Positions 8,293 to 17,078 are shown, counted from the stretch's first letter. The stretch is DNA of 64,000 nucleotides from Rhizobium sp. P32RR-XVIII (GCF_012641395.1 NZ_JABAIH010000003.1:682001-746000); one strand, 5' to 3'. The notes: a model not told the origin generated them from the letters alone. Program-made: numbers and translations.

Positions 8293-9159
8293 TCAGATCG
8301 TGGGGTAGAGTTCGTTCGCGTCGTAGAGGCGCGGCGTGATGCGCTGCTCGGCCGAATAGGCGAAGGCGAGCTGCAGCGAGGCCCTGTTCGCATCCAGCCC
8401 GTAAGCCGGCGGCGGCGTCGCTCCATCCTCGATGGCAATGCGGCGCGCTTCCTCGAATATCTCCATCAGCTCGCCGAGGAGCCAGGGATGGTCCTCGACC
8501 AGCGCCGTCTTGACGGTCAGGGTGTGGTTGATGGGCACGATGCCGGTGCGGGCGATCCAGGCGTCGGCGATCGCCTCCGCATCCGGAATCACGGTGCGGA
8601 TGCCGGAGGGATCGACCTCTCGCTCTCCCATAATGGCCGAGAGCGCGCCGGAGAGCATCAGCGGCCGCAGCGCCAATTCGCTCCGGTTGCGCTCCACGTT
8701 CGACGGATCCTCGTATTCGCTGAGATGGGCATCTTCCATGGTGACCCAGGTGATGCCATCGAGATCGACGCCATATTCGTGCTGGAGGAAGCCCCGCACC
8801 CATACGCCCGAGGTCTGGGCATAGGCCCGCACGCCGACCTTCGTTCCCGCAAGATTGCGCGGCCCTTTTACAGGCGAATCGGTGGGACAGACGAGATTGG
8901 TATGGGGCAGGCGGCTCCAGAGCGGAATGGCGAGACCGGTGATCGGCTTGCCGTAATGGTGTGCCAGGAGATGGGTGACGATTGCCATTTCCGAGAGGTC
9001 GAGCTCGCCGCCGCGAACCATCGTGCGGAATGCTTTCGGGAGCGGCTCGTAATCCTGAAATTCGAATCGGACGCGGCTCGACTGAACGCGGCCATCCTTC
9101 AGTGGCTGGACATGGGAATGCTTGCCCAATGCCGTGCGAAGAACCAGTTTTTCAGCCAT
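8293..9159 (-). CDS. 4,5-dihydroxyphthalate decarboxylase-like protein
   Basis: The 288-residue protein has the same plan as the 1278-2339 product: a central ELDLSEMAIVTHLLAHHYG, GLAIPLWSRLPHTNLVC, LAGTKVGVRAYAQTSGVWVRG, and later INHTLTVKTALVEDHPW. It lacks a signal peptide. Members of this fold include 4,5-dihydroxyphthalate decarboxylase and uncharacterised proteins. It lies 42 bases upstream of the LigJ-like gene on the same strand, so a decarboxylation step before the meta-pathway hydratase is plausible. The start has AAGGAGAATGAA just upstream, a good ribosome-binding site. Confidence 0.72.
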   Translation of the reverse strand: MAEKLVLRTALGKHSHVQPLKDGRVQSSRVRFEFQDYEPLPKAFRTMVRGGELDLSEMAIVTHLLAHHYGKPITGLAIPLWSRLPHTNLVCPTDSPVKGPRNLAGTKVGVRAYAQTSGVWVRGFLQHEYGVDLDGITWVTMEDAHLSEYEDPSNVERNRSELALRPLMLSGALSAIMGEREVDPSGIRTVIPDAEAIADAWIARTGIVPINHTLTVKTALVEDHPWLLGELMEIFEEARRIAIEDGATPPPAYGLDANRASLQLAFAYSAEQRITPRLYDANELYPTI

Positions 9160-9280
9160 TTCATTCTCCTTACGCCGCGTTCGTTCTTTTATGTGGAACG
9201 GTGTTCTCCTATAGCCATAATACTGTGAAACGGCTGCCGGTCAATTCCGGCAGCGATGTTTTTCTCAAAGGTGCTGTCGC
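9160..9280. promoter_or_regulatory. Upstream region of the decarboxylase-like / ligJ operon
   Basis: This 121-base gap separates the reverse-strand operon from the end of the chromate transporter gene. It should hold the operon promoter if the chr genes terminate before it. It contains GGCTGCCGGTCAATTCCGGCAGC (9231-9253), an inverted repeat GCTGCCGG/CCGGCAGC that may terminate the upstream chr transcript. No regulator site could be named. Confidence 0.4.
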
Positions 9281-9820
9281 TCAGGCAATCCCGGCCAGGT
9301 TCAACAGGAAAAAGGAGGCTCCTACCGCGCCGAGGATCGGGTAGGGGCCAATCTTGGTGAACATTAGCAGCGAAACGGCGATTGCGATCGTCGCAATCTC
9401 GATCACCCCGACACCGGCGGAGCTTGCGACGGCAAATACCCCGGCAAAGATCAGGCCGACGGCGACCGGCGCCAGCCCCCGTTCGGCGGCCATTGCCCAG
9501 GCGGTGTGCCGATGGCGATTCCAGATGCTGCCCAAAATGCATACGAGGAGCGAGGAGGGGAGAAAAATCGCGACTGTCGCGACGATTGCGCCGGTCAGCC
9601 CGCCAATATGCCAGCCAATCAGCGCGAGGATCAGCGTGCCCGGTCCCGGAGCCGCGCGCGAGATGGCGTAGAAATCCGTGAATTCACGGGCCGTTAGGAA
9701 ATTATGCACGTCGACGACCTGATGCTGCAGCCCCGCCACGATCGACTGGCCTCCGCCGAAGGACACCAGCGACAACGGGATGCAGAGCAGGACAAGATTG
9801 AGCAACTTGCCATCATCCAT
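9281..9820 (-). CDS. Chromate transporter, C-terminal half protein
   Basis: The translated start is Met in MDDGKLLNLVLLCIPLS, giving 179 residues. An upstream extension of the frame lies inside the preceding gene and is not likely. The protein is hydrophobic with SFGGGQSIVAGLQ and RAAPGPGTLILALIGWHIGG, the signature of one CHR domain of the chromate ion transporter family. The paired gene 9813-10508 encodes the other domain and overlaps this one by 8 bases, so the two probably form a heterodimer. They may export chromate or another oxyanion. Confidence 0.82.
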   Translation of the reverse strand: MDDGKLLNLVLLCIPLSLVSFGGGQSIVAGLQHQVVDVHNFLTAREFTDFYAISRAAPGPGTLILALIGWHIGGLTGAIVATVAIFLPSSLLVCILGSIWNRHRHTAWAMAAERGLAPVAVGLIFAGVFAVASSAGVGVIEIATIAIAVSLLMFTKIGPYPILGAVGASFFLLNLAGIA

Positions 9821-10508
9821 TTTTCTTCTCCTGCTTAATAAGGAAGGCGCACACGATGCTGAAGGGTATGGCGCCCGCGACCACGGGAATGAGAGGCCAG
9901 CGCAACACGCCGACCACCACAAAAACGGCAATGGCGATGAGCGATGGCACCAGCTGCTGCCGCACCCTGCGCGATGTCTTGATTCCCATCGTCACCGAGG
10001 AGGCGAGGCCGACGCAGGCAAGCCCGCGCAACACCGTGTGTGTCTGCGGATAGGCGCTCAGCTGCTCATAGACCATGCTCATCAGCAGAATGACGGTGAA
10101 AGCGGGCAATAACATCCCGAACAGTGCAACGACGGCGCCGGTCCAGCCCCGCAGCTTCAGGCCGATATAAACCGCGAGGTTCATCGGATTGGCACCTGGC
10201 AATATCTGCGCGATCGTCAGCGTTTTGATGAAATTGTCGTCATCGAGCCACTTGCGGCGCTCGACGATCTCTCTGTGCGTCCACCCGGCCATGCCTCCCC
10301 CGAATGACGAAGCGCCCAATCTCAGGAATGATGTAAGGAGCGCTCCGAGGGAAACCTCCGGCTCCGATCCTATCGTCTTGTTGTCGACTGGCTTGTCCAA
10401 CCGGTCCCTCCCATCGCCGAACTTCCATTTTCCCGGCACTGCGCCGGGCCGGCGCGAAGCACCGTCCTGCTGAAAATGATACTTGCGGCGCTCGGGAGTC
10501 CACGCCAT
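9813..10508 (-). CDS. Chromate transporter, N-terminal half protein
   Basis: This 231-residue protein has about 60 hydrophilic residues and then a CHR domain: FLRLGASSFGGGMAGWTHRE, IAQILPGANPMNLAVYIGLKLRG, and several hydrophobic segments. Short CHR proteins work as pairs, and the partner gene follows directly with an 8-base overlap. There is no clear Shine-Dalgarno sequence before the ATG at 10508. The long polar N-terminus (GASRRPGAVPGKWKFGDG) is unusual, but no closer ATG fits the domain start. Confidence 0.8.
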   Translation of the reverse strand: MAWTPERRKYHFQQDGASRRPGAVPGKWKFGDGRDRLDKPVDNKTIGSEPEVSLGALLTSFLRLGASSFGGGMAGWTHREIVERRKWLDDDNFIKTLTIAQILPGANPMNLAVYIGLKLRGWTGAVVALFGMLLPAFTVILLMSMVYEQLSAYPQTHTVLRGLACVGLASSVTMGIKTSRRVRQQLVPSLIAIAVFVVVGVLRWPLIPVVAGAIPFSIVCAFLIKQEKKNG

Positions 10509-10976
10509 TTCGCTTAATGATCAGAATAAGAAAAACTTACTCTTCGTCATGTTCGTTGAATTTTACCGTTGAACATCAAGGGTCATTGGCGGGAATTGGT
10601 GATTTTATTTATACTCGAAGGCCTAAAACCGAGCTATATAAAAAGCTGCTGACACGCCGTCTGACCACCCTTAAGAATCTACTAAAAATGATGAAGATTT
10701 CGAAGAAAACCGTTTAACTATAGGGAGTTAGATGCGTTCCTCACAGCGGAACCGTGTCCCTCCTACAGGAATGCCTCTTGCCAGCCCGCATAAAAAGTGA
10801 TGGACTAAGCATAAATTTTTGCTTTGGACAAAATTTGGGGGAGTGTCCCTAATGCAAAAAATGGCCGGGACCTAAAGTAAACCGGCGTGGACAGATCGGC
10901 CGCCGAGGAGCAAGCGGTCAATTGATGGAAACCAGCTTGATGCCGAGAGGTCATCGGCGGGAGGAGTTAAACTGCA
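10509..10976. promoter_or_regulatory. AT-rich divergent control region between chr and tctA
   Basis: These 468 bases are clearly more AT-rich than the flanking genes. The region separates the reverse-strand chr pair from the forward tct cluster and must carry the tctA promoter. It holds AAGCA-TAAATTTT-TGCTT at 10807-10824 (5-bp inverted repeat, T-n-A type spacing as in LysR sites) and two copies of GTGTCCCT (10754-10761 and 10843-10850). A 66-codon frame at 10517-10717 is Lys/Arg-rich with no ribosome-binding site and was not accepted. A strong GGAGGAG lies at 10960-10966 before tctA. Confidence 0.5.
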
Positions 10977-12488
10977 ATGATTGAGACTATGTTCGGGGCG
11001 CTCTTCGGCCTCGTAAGCTCCCCACACATTATGGGCCTGATGTTGGTCGCCGTTGTGTGCGGCCTTATGGTCGGCGTAACGCCGGGTATCGGCGGCAAGC
11101 TGTCGATCGCCATGGCCATTCCGTTCGTCTATGGCATGGATATGGTGGCAGGCGCCGTCTTCCTCTTGACGATGCATGCCGTCAACGGCACTAGCGGTCA
11201 GATATCGAGCATTATGTTCGGCATCCCTGGAGACGGTGACGACGCGGCGACGACGCTCGACGGTTATCCGCTGGCGAAGCAGGGACAGGCTGCCCGCGCG
11301 CTAGGCGCTAGTATCACGGCGTCCGGTGTCGGCGGTATTATCGGTGCGGTCGTCTTTGCGATCATGATCCCGATCCTCGAGCCGGTCATCCTGATGTTCA
11401 GCCCGGCCGAGTTCTTCCTGATCGCACTGCTCGGTATCAGCTTCATCGCGTTCCTTTCGAGCGGCAGCCGTATCGTCAAGGGTCTGATCGTCGGCTTCTA
11501 TGGCCTGATGCTGTCGACCGTCGGCATGGATCCGGTCACCGGTACGCCCCGCTATGCAGGCGACTTCCTCTTCCTGTGGGACGGCGTCAGCCTGGTCACC
11601 GCGGTTCTCGCCATGTTTGCTGTGCCTGAAATGATCGCGCTCAGCACCAAGGGCGGCTCCATTTCCGCCGTGGCGATGGACAAGGGCTTTTCATACAAGC
11701 AGCTTTTCTCGGGCGTCATGGAAGTGCCGCGCCATTGGTGGCTGGTTGTTCGCACCTCGGTCATCGGTGCCATCATCGGCATGATCCCTGGTCTCGGCGG
11801 TTCAACTGCAGCCTGGCTCTGCTACGGCCATGCAGTTCAGAGCTCCAAGCATCCGGAACGCTTCGGCAAGGGCGCGATCGAAGGCGTTATCGCGCCGGAA
11901 ACCGCCAGCAACGGTAAAGAAGGCGGCTCGCTGCTTCCGACACTGTTCTTCGGCATCCCCGGCAGCTCGGGTATGGCGGTCCTGCTCGGCGCATTCCTGA
12001 TCCTCGGCATCCAGCCCGGCGCCTTGATGGTCACCAAGCATCTCGACCTCGTCTGGACGCTGATCTGGGCTCTGGTGGTTGGCAACCTGATCGCCGTAGC
12101 AATGCTGCTTGTTATCTGTCGGTGGGTCGCGGTACTCACATTCGTGAACGGCCGCATGCTCGTGCCTTTCATCCTTGTGTTCGTATCGCTCGGCTGCTTC
12201 GTCAGTGACTTCCAGTGGCAGAACCTGGTGATGCTCGTGCTCTTCAGCGCCATCGGCTACGGCTTCCTTCGTGCAGATTGGCCGCGCGCACCGTTCGTCA
12301 TCGGCCTTGTGCTCGGCGGCAAAGCGGAAGCATCGCTGCACCAAGCGCTTCAGCTCTGGGGTTACAGCTTCTTCCTTCGCCCGCTCTCGCTCGTGCTGAT
12401 TGCCATGATCGTCTCGCTGATGGGCTATGCCTTCTATCGCAACTTCCGGCCGGCCGCCCGCCGCCATAACGCAGAGGTCAGCCCATGA
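10977..12488 (+). CDS. tctA: Tripartite tricarboxylate transporter, large membrane subunit
   Basis: The 503-residue membrane protein has the TctA family plan. It has an N-terminal GVTPGIGGKLSIAMAIPFVYG, a family motif NGTSGQISSIMFGIPGDGDD, a second inverted copy with GMIPGLGGSTAAWLCYGHAVQ, and PETASNGKEGGSLLPTLFFGIPGSSG. About 10-12 membrane segments are evident. TctA forms the ion-driven channel that takes up an organic acid delivered by the periplasmic TctC. Its stop overlaps the tctB start by 4 bases. TctABC systems carry citrate, terephthalate, protocatechuate and other carboxylates, and the ligand here is unknown. Confidence 0.92.
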   Translation: MIETMFGALFGLVSSPHIMGLMLVAVVCGLMVGVTPGIGGKLSIAMAIPFVYGMDMVAGAVFLLTMHAVNGTSGQISSIMFGIPGDGDDAATTLDGYPLAKQGQAARALGASITASGVGGIIGAVVFAIMIPILEPVILMFSPAEFFLIALLGISFIAFLSSGSRIVKGLIVGFYGLMLSTVGMDPVTGTPRYAGDFLFLWDGVSLVTAVLAMFAVPEMIALSTKGGSISAVAMDKGFSYKQLFSGVMEVPRHWWLVVRTSVIGAIIGMIPGLGGSTAAWLCYGHAVQSSKHPERFGKGAIEGVIAPETASNGKEGGSLLPTLFFGIPGSSGMAVLLGAFLILGIQPGALMVTKHLDLVWTLIWALVVGNLIAVAMLLVICRWVAVLTFVNGRMLVPFILVFVSLGCFVSDFQWQNLVMLVLFSAIGYGFLRADWPRAPFVIGLVLGGKAEASLHQALQLWGYSFFLRPLSLVLIAMIVSLMGYAFYRNFRPAARRHNAEVSP

Positions 12489-13033
12489 CCATGAAGAATG
12501 TAACGTTCAGTACCTGCCTCACCGTTGTCATGCTGGTGATCTTTACCTCGATGGTCGGGCTATCTTTCGGATTTCCAGCCAAGGCGCGCTTCATGCCGCT
12601 GGTCGTCGGTGTGCCTGGCATTGCACTTTGTCTGATCCAGCTCGCGATCGATCTCTTCCGTTCGCCGGCAGCGCCTGCTGCCGCATCGGTTGGTCAGGCG
12701 ATTGCCGCCGCCAGCTCGCCGGAGAGCGGCAGCGACGAGGCTGAGCTGCCGGAATTCGGCCCGCACACCGCGCGCCAGGAACTGGTGATGGCCGCCTATT
12801 TCGTCAGCTTCATCGCCGGTGTCGTCGCCTTTGGTTTCTACATCAGCGTGCCTATCATGCTGCTGACGTTCCTGAAGCGGCAGGCAGAGTGCAGCTGGAA
12901 GCTCTCTGTCGCGCTCGCGGCAGCTGCAACGCTCGTCCTTTATCTGGTGTTCGGCAGGTTGCTTGGCATCGAGCTTCATCCGGGCCTCGTCACCCCCTGG
13001 GTACTACACGCCCTCGGGATCAACACGATCTAA
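12485..13033 (+). CDS. tctB: Tripartite tricarboxylate transporter, small membrane subunit
   Basis: The 182-residue protein has four hydrophobic segments, of which the last two flank KRQAECSWKLS, and a polar linker around residues 60-95. This is the TctB pattern. TctB is the small membrane partner of TctA. The gene overlaps tctA by 4 bases. Its stop runs directly into the remnant of an older tctC gene, which suggests the original order was tctA-tctB-tctC with the first tctC later lost. Confidence 0.88.
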   Translation: MTMKNVTFSTCLTVVMLVIFTSMVGLSFGFPAKARFMPLVVGVPGIALCLIQLAIDLFRSPAAPAAASVGQAIAAASSPESGSDEAELPEFGPHTARQELVMAAYFVSFIAGVVAFGFYISVPIMLLTFLKRQAECSWKLSVALAAAATLVLYLVFGRLLGIELHPGLVTPWVLHALGINTI

Positions 13034-13270
13034 CAGCGGCAAGGCAATTGTCGTCGGGTCGCAAGGAGGCCTTACGGGAGAATGGATGTTCGCTCCGGGC
13101 GCGGCGAGACGCCTATGCCGCCGCGATTTCGGATCCGGAATTCCTGAAAGGCCGAGGCGCTGGAACCGCCGGTCACTTAGGAGGTTGGCGAAGCGGTAGC
13201 TTCGTCCGTTCAATGCGCGCTCGACCAACCACCAGAGATCGTCGAGTTCGTAAGTCAGACTATCAACTGA
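13034..13270 (+). pseudogene. Decayed remnant of a tctC gene
   Basis: Translated pieces in shifting frames match the C-terminal third of TctC. Next to the tctB stop the DNA reads NSGKAIVVGSQ (compare GNGKLIAQIGGSE in the intact copy). At 13090-13151 it reads SLRARRDAYAAAISDPEFLK (compare LKTLRDAYTAATSDPEFLAK), then AEALEPPV. At 13217-13270 it reads ALDQPPEIVEFVSQTIN and a TGA (compare MNQTPEVVGFLKDSLKDN and a stop). Frame changes and internal deletions separate the pieces. The residues differ enough from the intact gene that this is a diverged paralog, not a recent duplicate. Confidence 0.8.
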
Positions 13271-13313
13271 GATTAACCGTGTATCGCATGCACAGCTCAA
13301 TGGGAGGGAAGTA

Positions 13314-14318
13314 ATGAACATGCAATCCATTCGTATGGCGGTTTTTGGCGCCGCTGCGCTGACCGCGCTCTGGACAGGCAATGCGCTTGCCCAGGAAGGT
13401 CCGGAATTTTTCAAGGGCAAGACGGTCAACTATATCGTCGCGACCGCACCGGGCGGCGGCTATGACACCAACGGCCGACTCGTCGCACAGTTCATGCAGA
13501 AGCATCTGCCGGGTTCGACGTTCGTCGTTCAGAACATGCCGGGCGCGGGCCATCTGATCGGGGCGAACTTCATCTATGCTTCCGATCCCGACGGCCTGAC
13601 CTTCGGCACGTTCAATACCGGCCTGATCTACAGCCAGCTTTCCGGCAACCCGGGCATCAAGTTCGATCTCGCCAAGATGTCGTGGATCGGAAAGGTTTCG
13701 TCTGATCCGCGCGTCATCGTCGTTTCCAAGGATTCGGGCATCAACAGCTACGAAGACCTGGCGAAGCTCCAGGAGCCGATCAAGTTCGCATCTGCCGGCG
13801 TCGGCAGCGCATCGACCATCGAAACGACAATGCTCGTCAAGGCGCTCGGTCTCAAGATCGAGGTTGTCTCGGGTTACAACGGCAGTGACGACCAGCTCGC
13901 CATGCGCCGCGGCGAGGTTCAGGGCATCATCGGCTCGCGTTCCACCTTCCAGCCCTTCGTTGACGCTGGAAACGGCAAGTTGATCGCGCAGATCGGCGGC
14001 TCGGAAACCGACGTGCCGCAGCTCGCCAGCTTCGTCAACAATGACGACGCAAAGCGCGTCATCGCGCTCGTCGAATCTCAGAGTGATATTTCGCGTCTGA
14101 CCGCGGGGCCGCCTGATATGCCAGCCGACCGCCTCAAGACTCTGCGCGACGCCTATACCGCGGCGACGTCCGATCCGGAATTCCTTGCCAAGGCTAAGGA
14201 AATTGGTCTCCCCGTCGATCCGAAGATGGGTGACGACGTCGGTAACTTGGTCAAGAACGCCATGAACCAGACTCCTGAGGTAGTGGGCTTCCTGAAGGAT
14301 TCGCTGAAGGACAACTGA
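13314..14318 (+). CDS. tctC: Tripartite tricarboxylate transporter substrate-binding protein
   Basis: The 334-residue protein begins with a signal peptide (cleavage likely after NALA, about residue 26) and shows the TctC/Bug family features: FKGKTVNYIVATAPGGGYD, VQNMPGAGHLIGANFIY, and a C-terminal TLRDAYTAATSDPEFL. It binds a carboxylate in the periplasm and delivers it to TctA/TctB. AATGGGAGGGAAGTA just upstream is a strong ribosome-binding site. It lies after the decayed tctC copy. The ligand may be an aromatic acid, judged only from the neighbouring genes. Confidence 0.9.
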   Translation: MNMQSIRMAVFGAAALTALWTGNALAQEGPEFFKGKTVNYIVATAPGGGYDTNGRLVAQFMQKHLPGSTFVVQNMPGAGHLIGANFIYASDPDGLTFGTFNTGLIYSQLSGNPGIKFDLAKMSWIGKVSSDPRVIVVSKDSGINSYEDLAKLQEPIKFASAGVGSASTIETTMLVKALGLKIEVVSGYNGSDDQLAMRRGEVQGIIGSRSTFQPFVDAGNGKLIAQIGGSETDVPQLASFVNNDDAKRVIALVESQSDISRLTAGPPDMPADRLKTLRDAYTAATSDPEFLAKAKEIGLPVDPKMGDDVGNLVKNAMNQTPEVVGFLKDSLKDN

Positions 14319-14339
14319 CCGGAGGCAATCTCGAACTGG

Positions 14340-14368
14340 CGGGCGGCTACGAGGGCCGCCCGTATTTT
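14340..14368 (+). terminator. Hairpin after tctC
   Basis: GGGCGGC at 14341-14347 pairs with GCCGCCC at 14355-14361, and one more C-G pair extends the stem to 14340 and 14362. TATTTTGA follows. It is a plausible weak terminator or processing hairpin between the transporter genes and the ThDP enzyme, placed just before that gene's ribosome-binding site. Confidence 0.5.
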
Positions 14369-14393
14369 GACCGGATCAGGAAGGGGGGAGACA

Positions 14394-16184
14394 GTGGATA
14401 AGGTAATGGTCGCGGCTGAGGAGACGGCTGTGAAGAAGGACGGTGGACCTTCGGCATGGCAGTCGGACATTATTGCCGACCTGATCAAGCAATACGGATT
14501 TCCGTTCATCACGCTCAATCCGGGAGCCAGCTATCGCGGCCTCCATGACTCGCTGGTGAACCATAACGGCAATAATCCGCCGATGCTCGTCTGCCAGCAC
14601 GAGAAGGTTGCGGTGCAGATCGCTCACGGTTACGCGAAGGCGACCGGCGAACCATTGGCCGTGATCGTCCATAACGTGGTTGGATTGCTGCACTCGACCA
14701 TGGGCGTCTACTACGCCTATACAGACCGGGCACCCGTCTTCCTGATCGGCGCGACCGGTCCGATGGACGAAGGCAAGCGCCGTCCGCGCGTCGACTGGGC
14801 GCATACGGCCAACGTCCAGGGCAACCAGGTCCGCGACTACGTGAAATGGGACTATCAGCCGGGCGGCATTGACGGCGTCGTCGACAGCTTTGCCCGCGCC
14901 TATTCGATCATGATGACCGAGCCGCGCGGCCCGATCTATATGTGCTACGATGCAGCGCTGCAGGAAGCGCCGCTTGAGGCGCCAATTGCGCTGCCCTCGC
15001 CGAAATCGGCCAAGGTGCCGAGCCGCATCGCGCCCGATCCGAAGGCGCTCGAGGAAGCGGCCGACAGACTCGTTTCAGCCGAATGGCCGGTGCTGCTGCC
15101 GCAATTCGTCGGCCGCGACAAGAACGGCTATTCCGACATGGTGGGCCTGGCAGAGACGCTCGGCGCGCCGGTGGTCGATACACAGTGGCGCCTGAACTTC
15201 CCGACCGAGCATCCGCTCGACATGCGCATGAGCAAAGACATCTTCAAGCAGGCTGACCTGATCACGCTGCTCGACTGCCGCGACTGGGAACGGCCGACAC
15301 ATGTCAACGACCGCATCAACCGCACGCTGAAGCCGCTCTTTCCGAAAGGCTGCGACTGGCTCGACATCGGCTTCGCTGACATTGAGATCTCCAAGTGGGC
15401 GACGGATTATCAGCGCTTCCCCGAGACGGCGCAACGCGTGCTGGCCGATACGGCGCTGGCGATCCCGGCGCTGACGTCGCTGATCAAGGATCGCGTCAAG
15501 GGCGATGCCAAGCTTGCAAGCCGCATTGCTGAACGTGCAAAGGCCGTCGGTGCGATGCACGACGCCCAGCGCGCCAAATGGCGCGAAGAGGCCCGAAACG
15601 ATTGGAACGCCAAGCCTGTGACGCTCGCTCGCCTCGCGAGCGAGGTGTGGGACAAGATCCAGCACGAGGATTGGGTTCTGACCACCAATGCCTTCGAAGA
15701 TTGGGCGTTGAAGCTCTGGGATTTCGACAAGCCCTATCGCTGGCCGGGCAAGGCGCTCGGCACCGGCACGCAAATTGGCATGGCGACAGGTATTGCGCTC
15801 GCCCATCGGGGCACTGGCCGCCTGGTAGTCGATTGCCAGACGGACGGCGATCTCATGTTCGATGTCGGCGCGCTGTGGTTTGCCGCCAAGCACAAGGTGC
15901 CGTTCCTCTGCGTCATGCACAACAACCGCGCCTACTACAATGACTGGGAACACCAGATCACCGTCGCCCGCCAGCGCGGCACCCCGGAAGAGCGCGCGCA
16001 TATCGGCATGGATCTCTTCGATCCTGCGCCCGACTTCGCGACCCTCGCCCGCGGCCTCGGTTGGTATGCGGAAGGTCCGATCGAGGATGCGAATGATATC
16101 GGCGCCGCCCTCGAGCGTGCCATCGCGCAGGTCAAGAACGGCGTGCCGGCCTTGATCGACGTCGTGACCCAGCATGAGGGCTGA
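14394..16184 (+). CDS. ThDP-dependent enzyme (acetolactate synthase / 2-oxoacid decarboxylase superfamily)
   Basis: The likely start is GTG at 14394, with AAGGGGGGAG 4 bases before it, giving 596 residues. An in-frame ATG is at 14406. The N-terminal ThDP domain carries the catalytic Glu70 in CQHEKVA. The central domain spans about 210-350. The C-terminal ThDP domain has the metal-binding DGD at 484-486 and NN at 510-511, the normal spacing of the GDG-NN motif. It is a decarboxylase, lyase or carboligase acting on a 2-oxo acid. It lacks a clear assignment to acetolactate synthase or benzoylformate decarboxylase. It is followed after 36 bases by a dehydrogenase that might reduce or oxidise its product. 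Confidence 0.85.
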   Translation: MDKVMVAAEETAVKKDGGPSAWQSDIIADLIKQYGFPFITLNPGASYRGLHDSLVNHNGNNPPMLVCQHEKVAVQIAHGYAKATGEPLAVIVHNVVGLLHSTMGVYYAYTDRAPVFLIGATGPMDEGKRRPRVDWAHTANVQGNQVRDYVKWDYQPGGIDGVVDSFARAYSIMMTEPRGPIYMCYDAALQEAPLEAPIALPSPKSAKVPSRIAPDPKALEEAADRLVSAEWPVLLPQFVGRDKNGYSDMVGLAETLGAPVVDTQWRLNFPTEHPLDMRMSKDIFKQADLITLLDCRDWERPTHVNDRINRTLKPLFPKGCDWLDIGFADIEISKWATDYQRFPETAQRVLADTALAIPALTSLIKDRVKGDAKLASRIAERAKAVGAMHDAQRAKWREEARNDWNAKPVTLARLASEVWDKIQHEDWVLTTNAFEDWALKLWDFDKPYRWPGKALGTGTQIGMATGIALAHRGTGRLVVDCQTDGDLMFDVGALWFAAKHKVPFLCVMHNNRAYYNDWEHQITVARQRGTPEERAHIGMDLFDPAPDFATLARGLGWYAEGPIEDANDIGAALERAIAQVKNGVPALIDVVTQHEG

Positions 16185-16220
16185 AATCGTGACAGTACGC
16201 AAATATCTGTGGAGGCAGGC

Positions 16221-17078
16221 ATGAAGGTTGCAGTCGTCGGTACCGGGGAGATGGGGTTGGCTATGGCCGGCCACATGCTCGACAAAGGCCATGAGGTCTC
16301 AGCCTTCGACATCAACGCCGAAAGGCTGGCATCCGCCGGCGCGCGCGGCATCACCGTCAAGACGGCGCTCAGCGATCTTTCCGAGGCCGAGCTTTACGTT
16401 CTGGTCGTCGCAAGCGACCAGCAGGTGATCGATGTCTGCGAGGAACTGTCGGAAAGCGCGGCTGCCGGATCGGTCATCGCGGTCGCAGCGACGATCAATC
16501 CGGAGACGATGCTTCAGCTTGGGCCGAAGCTCAAGGAAAAGGGCATCGGCCTTGTCGATGCGCCCGTCGTCTACGGAGCAGCCGGTGCAAAATCCGGCAC
16601 GCTGCTGACGCTTTGCGGTGGAACGGAGGAGGATGTCGAGCGCATTCGCCCGGCGCTGATGTGCTACAGCCGCGATGTGCTGCGCGTCGGTCCGCTCGGC
16701 TCCGGCCAGATCGCCAAGGCCTGCAACAATCTGCTGCACTGGGTTCACTGCGTTGCGAACTACGAAACGCTGCTGATCGCCAAGCGTTATGGGATCGATG
16801 CCCAGCGCATGCGCGAGATCCTGCTGCTCTGCCCCGGTACGAACGGAACGCTCGCCCGCTGGGATACGACACGTTTCACCTGGCAGGAAAAGGACATGGA
16901 TGTGACGCTGGATCTGGCGCAGAAGGCGGGATTGATGCTGCCGCTCGCCGGTCAGGTCGACCAGATCATCAAGTCCTTGAAGGCTGATGATGTCAAAGGG
17001 CTGCTCTACGGGCCTGAAGCCAACTATCTCGGCAGGGTCGTTCGGCCGCTGCCGGCCTCCGAGGGAGGTCTTGCCTGA
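16221..17078 (+). CDS. Beta-hydroxyacid dehydrogenase (3-hydroxyisobutyrate dehydrogenase family)
   Basis: ATG at 16221 is chosen because GGAGG lies 5 bases upstream, giving 285 residues. The Rossmann start KVAVVGTGEMGLAMAGHMLDKGH is the family signature. The substrate motif appears as LVDAPVVYGAAGAKSGTLL (usually DAPVSGG), and a catalytic Lys lies in GQIAKACNN. The VYGAAG variant departs from the common PVSGG, which may reflect a different substrate. It belongs with the ThDP enzyme and the cupin genes by strand and spacing. Confidence 0.85.
   Translation: MKVAVVGTGEMGLAMAGHMLDKGHEVSAFDINAERLASAGARGITVKTALSDLSEAELYVLVVASDQQVIDVCEELSESAAAGSVIAVAATINPETMLQLGPKLKEKGIGLVDAPVVYGAAGAKSGTLLTLCGGTEEDVERIRPALMCYSRDVLRVGPLGSGQIAKACNNLLHWVHCVANYETLLIAKRYGIDAQRMREILLLCPGTNGTLARWDTTRFTWQEKDMDVTLDLAQKAGLMLPLAGQVDQIIKSLKADDVKGLLYGPEANYLGRVVRPLPASEGGLA

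Noticed and set aside
10517..10717. A 66-codon forward frame in the chr-tctA gap
   Set aside because: It is Lys/Arg-rich in an AT-rich region, lacks a ribosome-binding site and resembles no family known to me; it is treated as promoter DNA.
13034..13313. Treating the tctB-tctC gap as an extra intact gene
   Set aside because: The forward and reverse frames there are short, shifted relative to TctC homology, and best explained as a decayed gene.
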